DNA of 46,252 nucleotides from contig JAFLTD010000011.1 of assembly GCA_022510625.1 (NCBI GenBank), forward strand, positions 1-46,252, in the 5' to 3' direction. Of this stretch, positions 8,856 through 16,315 are shown piece by piece. Made by a program: the position numbers and the translations under genes. How positions within the stretch are numbered: the stretch's first letter is position 1; each line of letters opens with the position of its first letter. Source of the stretch: Lachnospiraceae bacterium. Its GTDB lineage: Bacteria; Bacillota; Clostridia; Lachnospirales; Lachnospiraceae. The notes below the pieces were generated by a model. That model was given only the letters and a program-made list of their open reading frames with translations. It made no database searches and had not been told where the DNA came from.

Positions 8856-9258
8856 TAATTTGTACCTCCTGAACCCCTTCATCACATACGTTTTTTATAT
8901 TATTGATATGAAACCGCGTACAGGGATCAGGCATATCCGGAATAAACCCTATTGCTTTATAAATCGACTGTGCACGCAGATTGGTTTCTTTTGTACCGAG
9001 ATAGAGATTTTTCGTGTCAAACACCTCAAACGCTAACCTCTGTGCGAGAAGCAAGGCTTCTTTACCATAACCTTTACCCTTATCAATTATGGCAATTCTC
9101 TTTAGCTGCATCTGTTCCTTTACCGCTCTCATATCACAGAATATAATAAAACCAATCGGAGTGCCGCCGCGATTTTTCTTATGTATTTCAAGAAAACCGT
9201 AGTAAGCCTCCTTGTATCGGGAATTTTCAGATAATATAGCCAATAACTGATCGTTCAT
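8842..9258 (-). CDS. GNAT acetyltransferase, short at the N-terminus
   Basis: 138 residues. The acetyl-CoA loop is DKGKGYGKEALLLAQ, and NLRAQSIYKAIGFIPD is the usual C-terminal helix and strand. Compared with RimJ/RimL-type enzymes the first strand and helix (about 40 residues) are missing or very short, so this may be a trimmed member. It starts 15 bases after another GNAT gene, with GGGGAA upstream, and overlaps the following lipoprotein gene. The substrate is unknown. Confidence 0.82.
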   Translation of the reverse strand: MNDQLLAILSENSRYKEAYYGFLEIHKKNRGGTPIGFIIFCDMRAVKEQMQLKRIAIIDKGKGYGKEALLLAQRLAFEVFDTKNLYLGTKETNLRAQSIYKAIGFIPDMPDPCTRFHINNIKNVCDEGVQEVQISAQN

Positions 9259-9273
9259 TTGAAATTCCCCGAT

Positions 9274-10041
9274 TCACCGATTCATCTCATCTATAAACTC
9301 GTTACTTTTCACGGTCATCTCCACCCAAGCGGGCTTGAATCCGCTTTTAATCGCGTTGCGAACGGATTTCACGTTAGACCACGCGCAGCAGTAAAACGGC
9401 ACCTTATCTCTTTTTAAGATTTCCAGAGCCAATCGGCTTGTGAGCGCTGATGCGATTCCCTGCCTTCTGTACCCCGGCAGCACGTCCACACCGATCTGCC
9501 ACATGGTATCACAGTCGGCCGAGCAGGCTGCCAATCCGATTAACTTTTCACCGTCATAGGCTCCTACTCCCAACACATCCAGTTCTTTCCTTTTTTCACA
9601 GAGGGCATTTGACCACTTTTCCTGATACAAATCGGTAAAATTCTCCTGTGTAAGCACTCGCGTTTCATATGGACACGGTAAAGCCGTCAAAATATCCGTA
9701 TCGGGCAGGAAATACTCTGCCATAAAGCATACTCTTAACCCATCCTTTGAAAACGCGTCGTTGATTACATGCATATTCGGCGTTTCAAAGCAGTGCTCAA
9801 TACTATATTTATCTATGTAATCTCTCACAATTTTCTCATATTTAAGATCGATCGATGCCACAATATTATTGCCGTATGACACCAGATCGCACGCAAGCGG
9901 AAGCTCCAGATATCTTCGCGCATCAGGCGAGCTCTTGGAAGCAACAATAACATTGTGATCCTTGTCGAAATCATCTATATGGCAATTCAAATCAATCGCT
10001 GATTGCTTCTTGGCTGTTTCGTATATTTGTTTATTATTCAT
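9274..10041 (-). CDS. Two-domain GNAT acetyltransferase
   Basis: 255 residues. An N-terminal domain of about 130 residues, of a type common in clostridial GNAT proteins, precedes a C-terminal catalytic GNAT domain. The latter shows VLPGYRRQGIASALTSRLAL as the acetyl-CoA loop and a WSNVKSVRNAIKSGFKPAW segment typical of the family. The substrate is unknown. It is followed 15 bases later by a second GNAT gene and preceded by a third, so this is a small GNAT cluster. Confidence 0.88.
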   Translation of the reverse strand: MNNKQIYETAKKQSAIDLNCHIDDFDKDHNVIVASKSSPDARRYLELPLACDLVSYGNNIVASIDLKYEKIVRDYIDKYSIEHCFETPNMHVINDAFSKDGLRVCFMAEYFLPDTDILTALPCPYETRVLTQENFTDLYQEKWSNALCEKRKELDVLGVGAYDGEKLIGLAACSADCDTMWQIGVDVLPGYRRQGIASALTSRLALEILKRDKVPFYCCAWSNVKSVRNAIKSGFKPAWVEMTVKSNEFIDEMNR

Positions 10042-10082
10042 GGCTTATTTTCCATTCCACTCTACTTTAGCTGCATCAGTTT

Positions 10083-10517
10083 TTACTTTTGTTCCCTCGT
10101 CCTCCACATGCTCATCCCATCGCCTGAGAACTCATTAGGGCGTCTTTGAAAACCCAACTTCTCATAAAACCCTTCTTTATCCTTGGCTGCTCCCAGGATG
10201 AACATTATGCGTTCGCCTTCGTGAGCCGCTTCCATTGTCTTATCAATTAATTCTTCCACAATCTTCTTACCGATTCCCTGCCCTTGATATTCGGGACGCA
10301 CAATCACATCCCCGAGATAAGCGGTATATCCAAAATCAAATAACATTCTGCCCATGGCAACAATCTTGCCGTCATCTCGCGCCACCGAAAGAAAAGTGGT
10401 ATGTTCCAGACCTCTCCTTGCCTGTCCTTCTGTGATTGGCTTCCACTCTACACTCAGACGCAATTCATTGTATTCTTCTCCGGTCATGGTTTCAGTAAAG
10501 ATAATCTCACCACTCAT
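10083..10517 (-). CDS. GNAT family N-acetyltransferase
   Basis: 144-residue single-domain GNAT. The acetyl-CoA loop VRPEYQGQGIGKKIVEEL and the C-terminal KEGFYEKLGFQRRP are textbook for the family. The domain starts directly after a short N-terminus and the length is normal. It is 41 bases upstream of the two-domain GNAT gene, on the same strand. The substrate cannot be predicted. Confidence 0.92.
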   Translation of the reverse strand: MSGEIIFTETMTGEEYNELRLSVEWKPITEGQARRGLEHTTFLSVARDDGKIVAMGRMLFDFGYTAYLGDVIVRPEYQGQGIGKKIVEELIDKTMEAAHEGERIMFILGAAKDKEGFYEKLGFQRRPNEFSGDGMSMWRTREQK

Positions 10518-10595
10518 GCATATTCACTCCTTAATACACTGTCGCATACAACTATGCTTTCTCCTCTCTGTATCGAAGAACAATTTCCGCCTACC

Positions 10596-11201
10596 TTACG
10601 CATCCACTCCCAGTTTCCGCAGCTCATCTATCGCCTGTTTCTGATTCCGAAAAAGGATCGTGTGGATGCCGAACTTCTCCGCCCCGGCCAGATTCGCGGG
10701 CGTGTCGTCCAGAAACACGCACTCCTCCGGCACCAAATTGTAGCGTTTGATCAGCAGTTCGTATATCTCCGGCATCGGTTTGACAACTTTCTCCTGATAT
10801 GACAGGATTCCGCCGTCGAGATACGGAATAAAATCGAGTGCATAGGCACATTCCGTCTCCGCCTTTTCCGAGAAATTGGACAGATATAAAATGCGGTATC
10901 CCCTGCTCTTTAAATCCTGAATCCACGGAATCGCATAGTCGTTGCGTCTTACCATCGTCTTTACATTGTGCAAGACCTTCCGGATATCCTGCTCGATTTC
11001 GAGGTCCGCGTCAACGAATGCCTGTATGACATCCTCCAATTTCATGGCACCTCTGTCATATTCGTTCCACGCCGGATTACCGACCGTCGCTCTCGCAATG
11101 CGTTCCACCATCGCATCATCATATCCGAAGCTTTCATAGTGCTCTCTCCAAGTAAAATCGGCAAGCACGTTGCCTATATCAAATATAATCGTTGTAATCA
11201 T
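10596..11201 (-). CDS. HAD-superfamily phosphatase, YihX-like
   Basis: About 201 residues. Motif I is IIFDIGNVLADF, with the nucleophile Asp and Gly in place of the second Asp, as in YihX-type sugar-phosphate phosphatases. Motif II is ILYLSNFS, the motif III Lys is in EKVVKPMPEIYELL and motif IV is CVFLDDTPANL. An alpha-helical cap lies between motifs I and II. The frame opens at 11219, but AGAGGA nine bases before ATG at 11201 places the start at MITTIIFD. It probably dephosphorylates a small phosphorylated metabolite. Confidence 0.9.
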   Translation of the reverse strand: MITTIIFDIGNVLADFTWREHYESFGYDDAMVERIARATVGNPAWNEYDRGAMKLEDVIQAFVDADLEIEQDIRKVLHNVKTMVRRNDYAIPWIQDLKSRGYRILYLSNFSEKAETECAYALDFIPYLDGGILSYQEKVVKPMPEIYELLIKRYNLVPEECVFLDDTPANLAGAEKFGIHTILFRNQKQAIDELRKLGVDA

Positions 11202-11222
11202 TTCATAACATCCTCTCATTGA

Positions 11223-11302
11223 GTTTACATAACTTTCAATTCAATATCCGGTATCAAGTTTACATAACTCTATATTCGACACTCCGTTTTGTTTACATAA
11301 CT
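11223..11302. repeat. Three direct copies of GTTTACATAACT
   Basis: Identical 12-base copies start at 11223, 11258 and 11291, spaced 35 and 33 bases apart. They fill the gap between the LysR regulator stop (11313) and the HAD phosphatase start. Each copy is a loose GTT-N5-AAC dyad, so protein binding is possible. The gap holds no gene. Confidence 0.7.
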
Positions 11303-11312
11303 TCGCAAAACA

Positions 11313-12191
11313 TCAATACAATAGCTCCAGCATATGCCTCGCCGCCGCCGACAGCGGGTTCCTGGAATTGGTCACTACACAGAAGTGGCGTTTCGGGATA
11401 ATCATGTTAAACCGTAGCTCGAACAACCTTCCGTCCTCCAGATACTCTTTGGCAAAATCTCTGATCACACAGCCCACGCCCAGATTGCGCAGAGCAAACT
11501 GCACGATCATATCGCTGGTTGCAAGCTCAAATTCCGGCTGGATCACCACATGATTTTTCCGCAGAAAAGAATCCATGTAGCTCCTTGTGCTGGTGGCGCC
11601 CTCCAGAAAAATAATTGGCATTTTCTGCAATTCCTGCAGATCAAGCATTCGGTTTTTATACTGGATGAACTTTCTGCCCGCCACAAATACGTCTTCGATC
11701 TCCCGCACTTTCACTGTTTCCAGACCGCTCTTACTGTCAAACGGTGTGCTGACCACTCCGAAATCTATCTTATTGTCACTCAGATTATCCAACGTCTCCG
11801 GCGTGGGCGCGTTGCTCACCACCACCTTGATGTGCGGATACTTCTCATGAAACTGTTCCAGATACGGCAGCAGATAAAATTGTAGGGTCATATCGCTGGC
11901 CCCGATATGAATCTCGCCCAGTTCCATATTCAGCATCTGCTCCAGCTTCTGTTCTCCCAGCTTAATCTGCTCATACCCCTTCGCGACATAGTGGTAGAGC
12001 AACTCGCCCTCTCCCGTCATCCGCACACCCTTGGATGCCCTGGTAAAAAGTTTCGTGCCGAGCGACATCTCCAACTGCTTGATCGACTGGCTGACCGCAG
12101 GCTGGGAAATATTCAGTTCTTTCGAGGCCACGGTCAGACTTCCCGCCCTAGCCACATGATAGAATACCTTATAATATTCCATGTTGTTCAT
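11313..12191 (-). CDS. LysR-family transcriptional regulator
   Basis: About 292 residues. An N-terminal winged helix-turn-helix (GSLTVASKELNISQPAVSQS, then LEMSLGTKLFTRASKG) is followed by the two-lobed LysR effector-binding domain (GEIHIGASDMTLQFYLLPYL onward). The ATG at 12191 has GGGAG nine bases upstream; an open frame reaching 12227 lacks such a site. No metabolic gene is divergently paired, so the target and effector are unknown. It lies downstream of purA, past a terminator. Confidence 0.93.
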   Translation of the reverse strand: MNNMEYYKVFYHVARAGSLTVASKELNISQPAVSQSIKQLEMSLGTKLFTRASKGVRMTGEGELLYHYVAKGYEQIKLGEQKLEQMLNMELGEIHIGASDMTLQFYLLPYLEQFHEKYPHIKVVVSNAPTPETLDNLSDNKIDFGVVSTPFDSKSGLETVKVREIEDVFVAGRKFIQYKNRMLDLQELQKMPIIFLEGATSTRSYMDSFLRKNHVVIQPEFELATSDMIVQFALRNLGVGCVIRDFAKEYLEDGRLFELRFNMIIPKRHFCVVTNSRNPLSAAARHMLELLY

Positions 12192-12352
12192 CGTTATCTG
12201 CTCCCACTTTCGTCGGCTGCAAGCCATTCTTACTTCCCACTCTATTATACATAATTATTGTGAAAAAGGTAGTCCCGCTGACAATAGCAACACAATTTCC
12301 GGCACCAATGCTTGTCAAACATCTCATAATCCATGTAGTCTGTGAAATCCAT

Positions 12353-12395
12353 ATATAAAGAGAAAAGTGCAGGTCACTGTGGATCTACACTTTTT
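12353..12395 (-). terminator. Intrinsic terminator after purA
   Basis: The minus strand folds AAAAGTGTAGATC against GACCTGCACTTTT (one wobble, one mismatch), followed by a TTTTCTCTTTAT tail. It starts about 30 bases after the purA stop. Beyond the hairpin, no other element was recognised in the 12228-12424 gap. Confidence 0.75.
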
Positions 12396-12424
12396 CTATA
12401 CACTGCTATTATACTTTAATCGCT

Positions 12425-13714
12425 CTATTTCAGCGGACTTTTGCGATAGATGATATCGTCTCTGCTGGGTCCGTTGGAGACCATTGTGACCGGATATCCA
12501 ATCTGCTCCTCGATAAACTCCACATACTTGCGGCAGTTCTCCGGAAGTTCTTCATAGTTTTTGATGCCGCGGATATCGCACTTCCACCCCGGCAGCGTTT
12601 TCAGTACCGGTTTCGCTTTTTCCAGCTTACAGGTGACAGGGAAATCCGTCGTCACTTCTCCGTCCACCTCATATCCTACGCAGACGGGAATTTCATCCAG
12701 ATATCCCAATACATCCAGCACGGTAAACGCCACATCCGTGGTGCCTTGCAGACGGCAGCCGTATTTGGATGCCACGCAGTCGAACCATCCCATACGGCGG
12801 GGACGTCCCGTGGTCGCGCCGTACTCTCCTCCGTCACCGCCGCGGCGGCGAAGCTCATCCGCCTCATCTCCGAAAATCTCGGAGACAAACGCACCCGCGC
12901 CTACAGCCGAGGAGTATGCCTTGCACACCGTGATGATTTCCTTGATCTCATGGGGCGGCAGACCCGCACCGATTGCACCATATGCCGCCAGCGTAGAGGA
13001 GGATGTGACCATCGGATAGATTCCGTGATCGGGATCCTTCAAGGTTCCGAGCTGCCCCTCCAAGAGAACTGTCTTGCCCTCTTTCAGTGCCTGATCCAGA
13101 TAAGAAGATACATCACACACATATGGTTCAATCATTTCCCTGTATTCTTTCAGTGTCTCAAGCAATTCTTTCGGATCGATCAAAGGCTTGTGATACAGGT
13201 GCTCGAGAAGCACATTCTTGGTCTCGCAGACACTCTTTACCTTTTCCTCTAAAAGCTCGTCATCAAAAAGCTCACTCACCTGAAAACCGATCTTCGCATA
13301 CTTGTCGGAATAGAACGGAGCGATACCCGACTTCGTGGAACCGAAGGACTTGCCGCCAAGCCGCTCCTCCTCATACTGGTCAAACAATATATGATACGGC
13401 ATCACAATCTGGCATCGGTCGGACACAAGAATCTTGGGCATCGGTACATTTCTGTCCGTGATCGATTTGATCTCATTGAACAGAATCGGTATATTTAACG
13501 CCACACCGTTGCCGATGATGCTTGTTGTATGATCGTAGAAAACGCCGGACGGCAATGTATGAAGCGCAAACTTGCCGTAGTTATTGACAATTGTATGTCC
13601 CGCGTTGGCGCCGCCCTGAAAACGCACGATAATGTCGGCTTTTTCAGCCAGCATATCCGTGATCTTCCCCTTTCCTTCATCTCCCCAGTTGGCACCCACT
13701 ACTGCCTTTACCAT
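12425..13714 (-). CDS. purA: Adenylosuccinate synthetase
   Basis: Cytosolic enzyme joining IMP and aspartate with GTP to make adenylosuccinate, the first committed step to AMP. About 429 residues, normal for the family. The GTP-binding loop GANWGDEGKGKITD is near the N-terminus, with FQGGANAGHTIV and GNGVALNIPIL after it. The QLGTLKDPDHGIYPMVTSSS segment and the TTGRPRRMGWFD motif are highly conserved. AAAGGAGG before ATG at 13714 fixes the start, although the frame is open to 13780. purB, for the next step, lies 19 kb away in this window. Confidence 0.98.
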   Translation of the reverse strand: MVKAVVGANWGDEGKGKITDMLAEKADIIVRFQGGANAGHTIVNNYGKFALHTLPSGVFYDHTTSIIGNGVALNIPILFNEIKSITDRNVPMPKILVSDRCQIVMPYHILFDQYEEERLGGKSFGSTKSGIAPFYSDKYAKIGFQVSELFDDELLEEKVKSVCETKNVLLEHLYHKPLIDPKELLETLKEYREMIEPYVCDVSSYLDQALKEGKTVLLEGQLGTLKDPDHGIYPMVTSSSTLAAYGAIGAGLPPHEIKEIITVCKAYSSAVGAGAFVSEIFGDEADELRRRGGDGGEYGATTGRPRRMGWFDCVASKYGCRLQGTTDVAFTVLDVLGYLDEIPVCVGYEVDGEVTTDFPVTCKLEKAKPVLKTLPGWKCDIRGIKNYEELPENCRKYVEFIEEQIGYPVTMVSNGPSRDDIIYRKSPLK

Positions 13715-13750
13715 GATAATTCCTCCTTTATTACACGTGCTGTTGCACAA

Positions 13751-13777
13751 GAAAAGGCGGGTTGTAAAAAACCCGCC
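13751..13777 (-). terminator. Terminator hairpin between arsR-like gene and purA
   Basis: Perfect 8-bp stem GGCGGGTT/AACCCGCC with a six-base loop and a TTTTC tail on the minus strand. It ends 36 bases before the purA start codon. It could end the metal-resistance operon, or act as an attenuator in the purA leader. Confidence 0.85.
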
Positions 13778-13796
13778 CACTGTTTCTTACTTTATG

Positions 13797-13824
13797 ATTA
13801 TAAACCATGTTTCATCATAAGTAA
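13797..13824 (-). promoter_or_regulatory. Possible purA promoter upstream of the leader hairpin
   Basis: A TATAAT box lies at 13802-13797 on the minus strand, with a weak TTACTT -35 at 16 bases. I see no acceptable promoter between the hairpin and purA. The assignment is tentative. Confidence 0.4.
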
Positions 13825-13863
13825 AATCAATATTTATTATATGTGATATAATTTCATTTTATT

Positions 13864-14226
13864 TTACTCCAGCGGACACGAAATCCGAAACATCTCCTCG
13901 CAGACATGGTGCACGAGCTGCGCCTGCTCCGTATCCGCCAATTTATAGTACACTTCCTTGCCGTCGCGCCTGCTCTCGATCAATCCGCTCTTTCGCAGCA
14001 GTTTCAGATGATGCGACACCGCCGGATCACTCATATCCATAGCAGCGGCAATATTACTGACGCACTCCTCACAGTGGCACAGCAGCCACAAGATCCTCAG
14101 ACGGCTGCCGTCGCTGATCTGCTTAAACACTTCCGCCACCTGCACGCAATCATCCTGATTCGGCAATTTCGCCAGTATCATATCGATATTCTGCCCATGG
14201 TCATGGGGTAGCTTCTTAATTGCCAT
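13864..14226 (-). CDS. ArsR/SmtB-family metal-sensing repressor
   Basis: 120-residue winged-helix repressor. The recognition helix is in DMSDPAVSHHLKLLRKSGLI, and KEVYYKLAD forms the wing. A Cys-rich LCHCEECVSN stretch near residues 48-57 lies where CadC/SmtB proteins hold their alpha-3 metal ligands. A C-terminal DTEQAQLVHHVCEE could supply alpha-5 ligands. The start lies one base after the stop of the upstream P-type ATPase, so the two are coupled. It likely senses Zn, Cd or Pb and represses the operon. Confidence 0.93.
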   Translation of the reverse strand: MAIKKLPHDHGQNIDMILAKLPNQDDCVQVAEVFKQISDGSRLRILWLLCHCEECVSNIAAAMDMSDPAVSHHLKLLRKSGLIESRRDGKEVYYKLADTEQAQLVHHVCEEMFRISCPLE

Positions 14227-14227
14227 G

Positions 14228-16102
14228 TCAGCCCCTTTCCTTGAACCGCAGCGCCCTTGTCGCGTTCAGCACCGCAATGATCATAACACCCACATCCGCA
14301 AAAATCGCCCACCACATATTGAGCGCACCTACCGCGCCCAGCGCCAGACAGGAGAATTTGACCGCCAGTGCAAAGGCGATATTCTGATGCACGATGCTAA
14401 GCGTCTTTCTGGAAATTCCGATTGCCGTCGCAATCTTCTCTGGGTTATCGTCCATCAGAACAATATCCGCCGCCTCGATTGCCGCATCTGCGCCCAGAGC
14501 ACCCATGGCAATACCCAAATCCGCTCTGGAAAGAACCGGTGCATCGTTGATGCCGTCTCCCACAAACGCCAGTTTTTCTTTCTTACCTTTGACCTCGAGC
14601 AGTGTCTCCACCTCAGTCACTTTATCAGCAGGTAAAAGTTCGCTCTTGACCACATCCACGCCGAGTTCTTCCGCTACCGCCTCGGCTACGTTCTTTGTAT
14701 CTCCGGTTAACATAACTACTTGTTTTACACCCGCCGCTTTCATCTCTGCGACCGCGCTCTTGGCGTTGGGCTTTACCACATCGGAAATCAGAATATATCC
14801 GGCGTATGCACCGTCAATTACTACATGTACTTCCGTACCAACTTTCTGCGGCGTCCGATATGAGATATTCAACTGCTTCATCAGTTTGACATTTCCAACT
14901 GCCGCTTTCCTGCCGTCCACAGATGCCTTGACCCCATGACCGCTGATCTCCTCCACATCGCTGATTCTTGAGGGATCAATCATCTTGCCGTAAGCCTCCT
15001 TCAGACTCTTGCTGATCGGGTGGTTGGAATAGTTCTCAACATATGCCGCCGTCTCCAGCAATTTCTCCTCAGAAATCCCCTCTGTAGGCTCAATATGTGT
15101 CACCTCGAACACACCTTTGGTGAGGGTTCCGGTCTTATCGCAGACCACATATGAAGTCTGTGCCAAAGCCTCCAGATAATTCGATCCTTTCACCAGAATT
15201 CCTTTCGCGGAGGCTCCGCCGATGCCTCCGAAGAAACTGAGCGGAATGGAGATGACAAGTGCGCAGGGGCAGCTAATGACCAGTGTAGTCAATGCCCTGA
15301 TCAGCCACTGTGACCAGTTGCCGGGATTCCCCATCATCAGATTAATCACAGGAGGCAGAATAGCTAATACAAGCGCACCGATGCAGACAGCCGGCGTATA
15401 GTATCTTGCAAATCTTGTAATAAAGTTCTCGGACCTGGATTTCTTCATGCTGGAATTTTCCACCAGATCAAGAATCTTCGATACCGTTGATTCCCCAAAC
15501 TCTTTGGTTGTTCGTATGCGGAGCACACCGGACATATTGACGCAGCCGCTGATCACCTCATCGCCTTCCGTCGCCTCTCTGGGCACGCTTTCTCCGGTCA
15601 GTGCACTTGTATTCAAGGAGGATGTACCGTTCACAATCACACCGTCAATGGGCACTTTCTCACCCGGCTGCACTGTGATAACGGATCCCACCGCAACCTC
15701 ATCAGGGTCTACCTGCACCAATTCTCCGTCCTGCTCCACGTTGGCATAATCAGGGCGGATATCCATCAACTCCGTAATATTCTTACGGCTCTTACCCACC
15801 GCATAACTCTGGAAAAGCTCTCCAATCTGGTAAAACAGCATAACTGCTGTGCCTTCAACATATTCTCCCAAAGCAATGGCCCCTACGGTCGCCACAGACA
15901 TCAGGAAGTTCTCATCAAACACTTCTCCGTGCACAATGCCCAGGATTGCTTTTTTCAAAATATCATACCCTATGATAAGATACGGTACCATGAACAATGC
16001 CAATCTGATATACGGATTCTCCACCGGAATCAGGCTGAATACCAGCACCAAAACAGCGGATATGATAATGCGGATCAATACTTTCTTCTGTTTTCTTGTC
16101 AT
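14228..16102 (-). CDS. P1B-type heavy-metal ATPase (Zn/Cd exporter type)
   Basis: About 624-residue membrane pump coupling ATP hydrolysis to metal export. Motifs in order: actuator TGES, membrane SCPCAL metal site, DKTGTLT phosphorylation site, the nucleotide-domain NHPIS, MLTGD, and GDGINDAP hinge. The last two membrane helices carry AVKFSCLALG and FADVGVMII, with the Lys and Asp of the ZntA/CadA (P1B-2) class. There is no N-terminal HMA or His-rich metal-binding domain, which is shorter than typical ZntA. ATG at 16114 abuts GGAG, so 16102 is the likelier start. The gene is coupled to the ArsR repressor. Confidence 0.95.
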   Translation of the reverse strand: MTRKQKKVLIRIIISAVLVLVFSLIPVENPYIRLALFMVPYLIIGYDILKKAILGIVHGEVFDENFLMSVATVGAIALGEYVEGTAVMLFYQIGELFQSYAVGKSRKNITELMDIRPDYANVEQDGELVQVDPDEVAVGSVITVQPGEKVPIDGVIVNGTSSLNTSALTGESVPREATEGDEVISGCVNMSGVLRIRTTKEFGESTVSKILDLVENSSMKKSRSENFITRFARYYTPAVCIGALVLAILPPVINLMMGNPGNWSQWLIRALTTLVISCPCALVISIPLSFFGGIGGASAKGILVKGSNYLEALAQTSYVVCDKTGTLTKGVFEVTHIEPTEGISEEKLLETAAYVENYSNHPISKSLKEAYGKMIDPSRISDVEEISGHGVKASVDGRKAAVGNVKLMKQLNISYRTPQKVGTEVHVVIDGAYAGYILISDVVKPNAKSAVAEMKAAGVKQVVMLTGDTKNVAEAVAEELGVDVVKSELLPADKVTEVETLLEVKGKKEKLAFVGDGINDAPVLSRADLGIAMGALGADAAIEAADIVLMDDNPEKIATAIGISRKTLSIVHQNIAFALAVKFSCLALGAVGALNMWWAIFADVGVMIIAVLNATRALRFKERG

Positions 16103-16138
16103 AATGTGTTTCATCTCCTACGTCTTGCATTTTATATT

Positions 16139-16175
16139 ATATGAACATTTAAACATTTATTTAATTGTGTGTCAA
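16139..16175 (-). promoter_or_regulatory. Promoter and probable ArsR operator of the metal ATPase operon
   Basis: Minus strand TTGACA (16175-16170), 17-base spacer, TTAAAT. On the plus strand ATATGAACA at 16139-16147, a half-site like those of ArsR/SmtB repressors, followed by AACATTTA, overlaps the -10 region. The operator is inferred by resemblance. Confidence 0.6.
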
Positions 16176-16247
16176 GTTATATTTACCAACAAACGAATTA
16201 GAGACACTTTTATCATTTATTTGTCTTGACCGCTATAAGTCACAAAC

Positions 16248-16282
16248 GGCACACGCACTCATGTAACCATGATGCCTGTGCC
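16248..16282 (-). terminator. Hairpin after the DUF5722 gene, likely terminator
   Basis: GGCACAGGCATCATG pairs with CATGAGTGCGTGTGCC around GTTA on the minus strand. The stem is long with one mismatch and one bulge. The T tract after it is weak. Confidence 0.55.
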
Positions 16283-16315
16283 GCATTCTCTCTGACTCTG
16301 TTTAATTTGCGCTGC

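Noticed and set aside
12746..13252. Plus-strand open frame of 168 codons opposite purA
   Set aside because: purA is unmistakable on the minus strand; this is a shadow.
14394..14939. Plus-strand open frame of 181 codons rich in Ser and Ala
   Set aside because: Antisense to the P-type ATPase, whose motifs are fully conserved.
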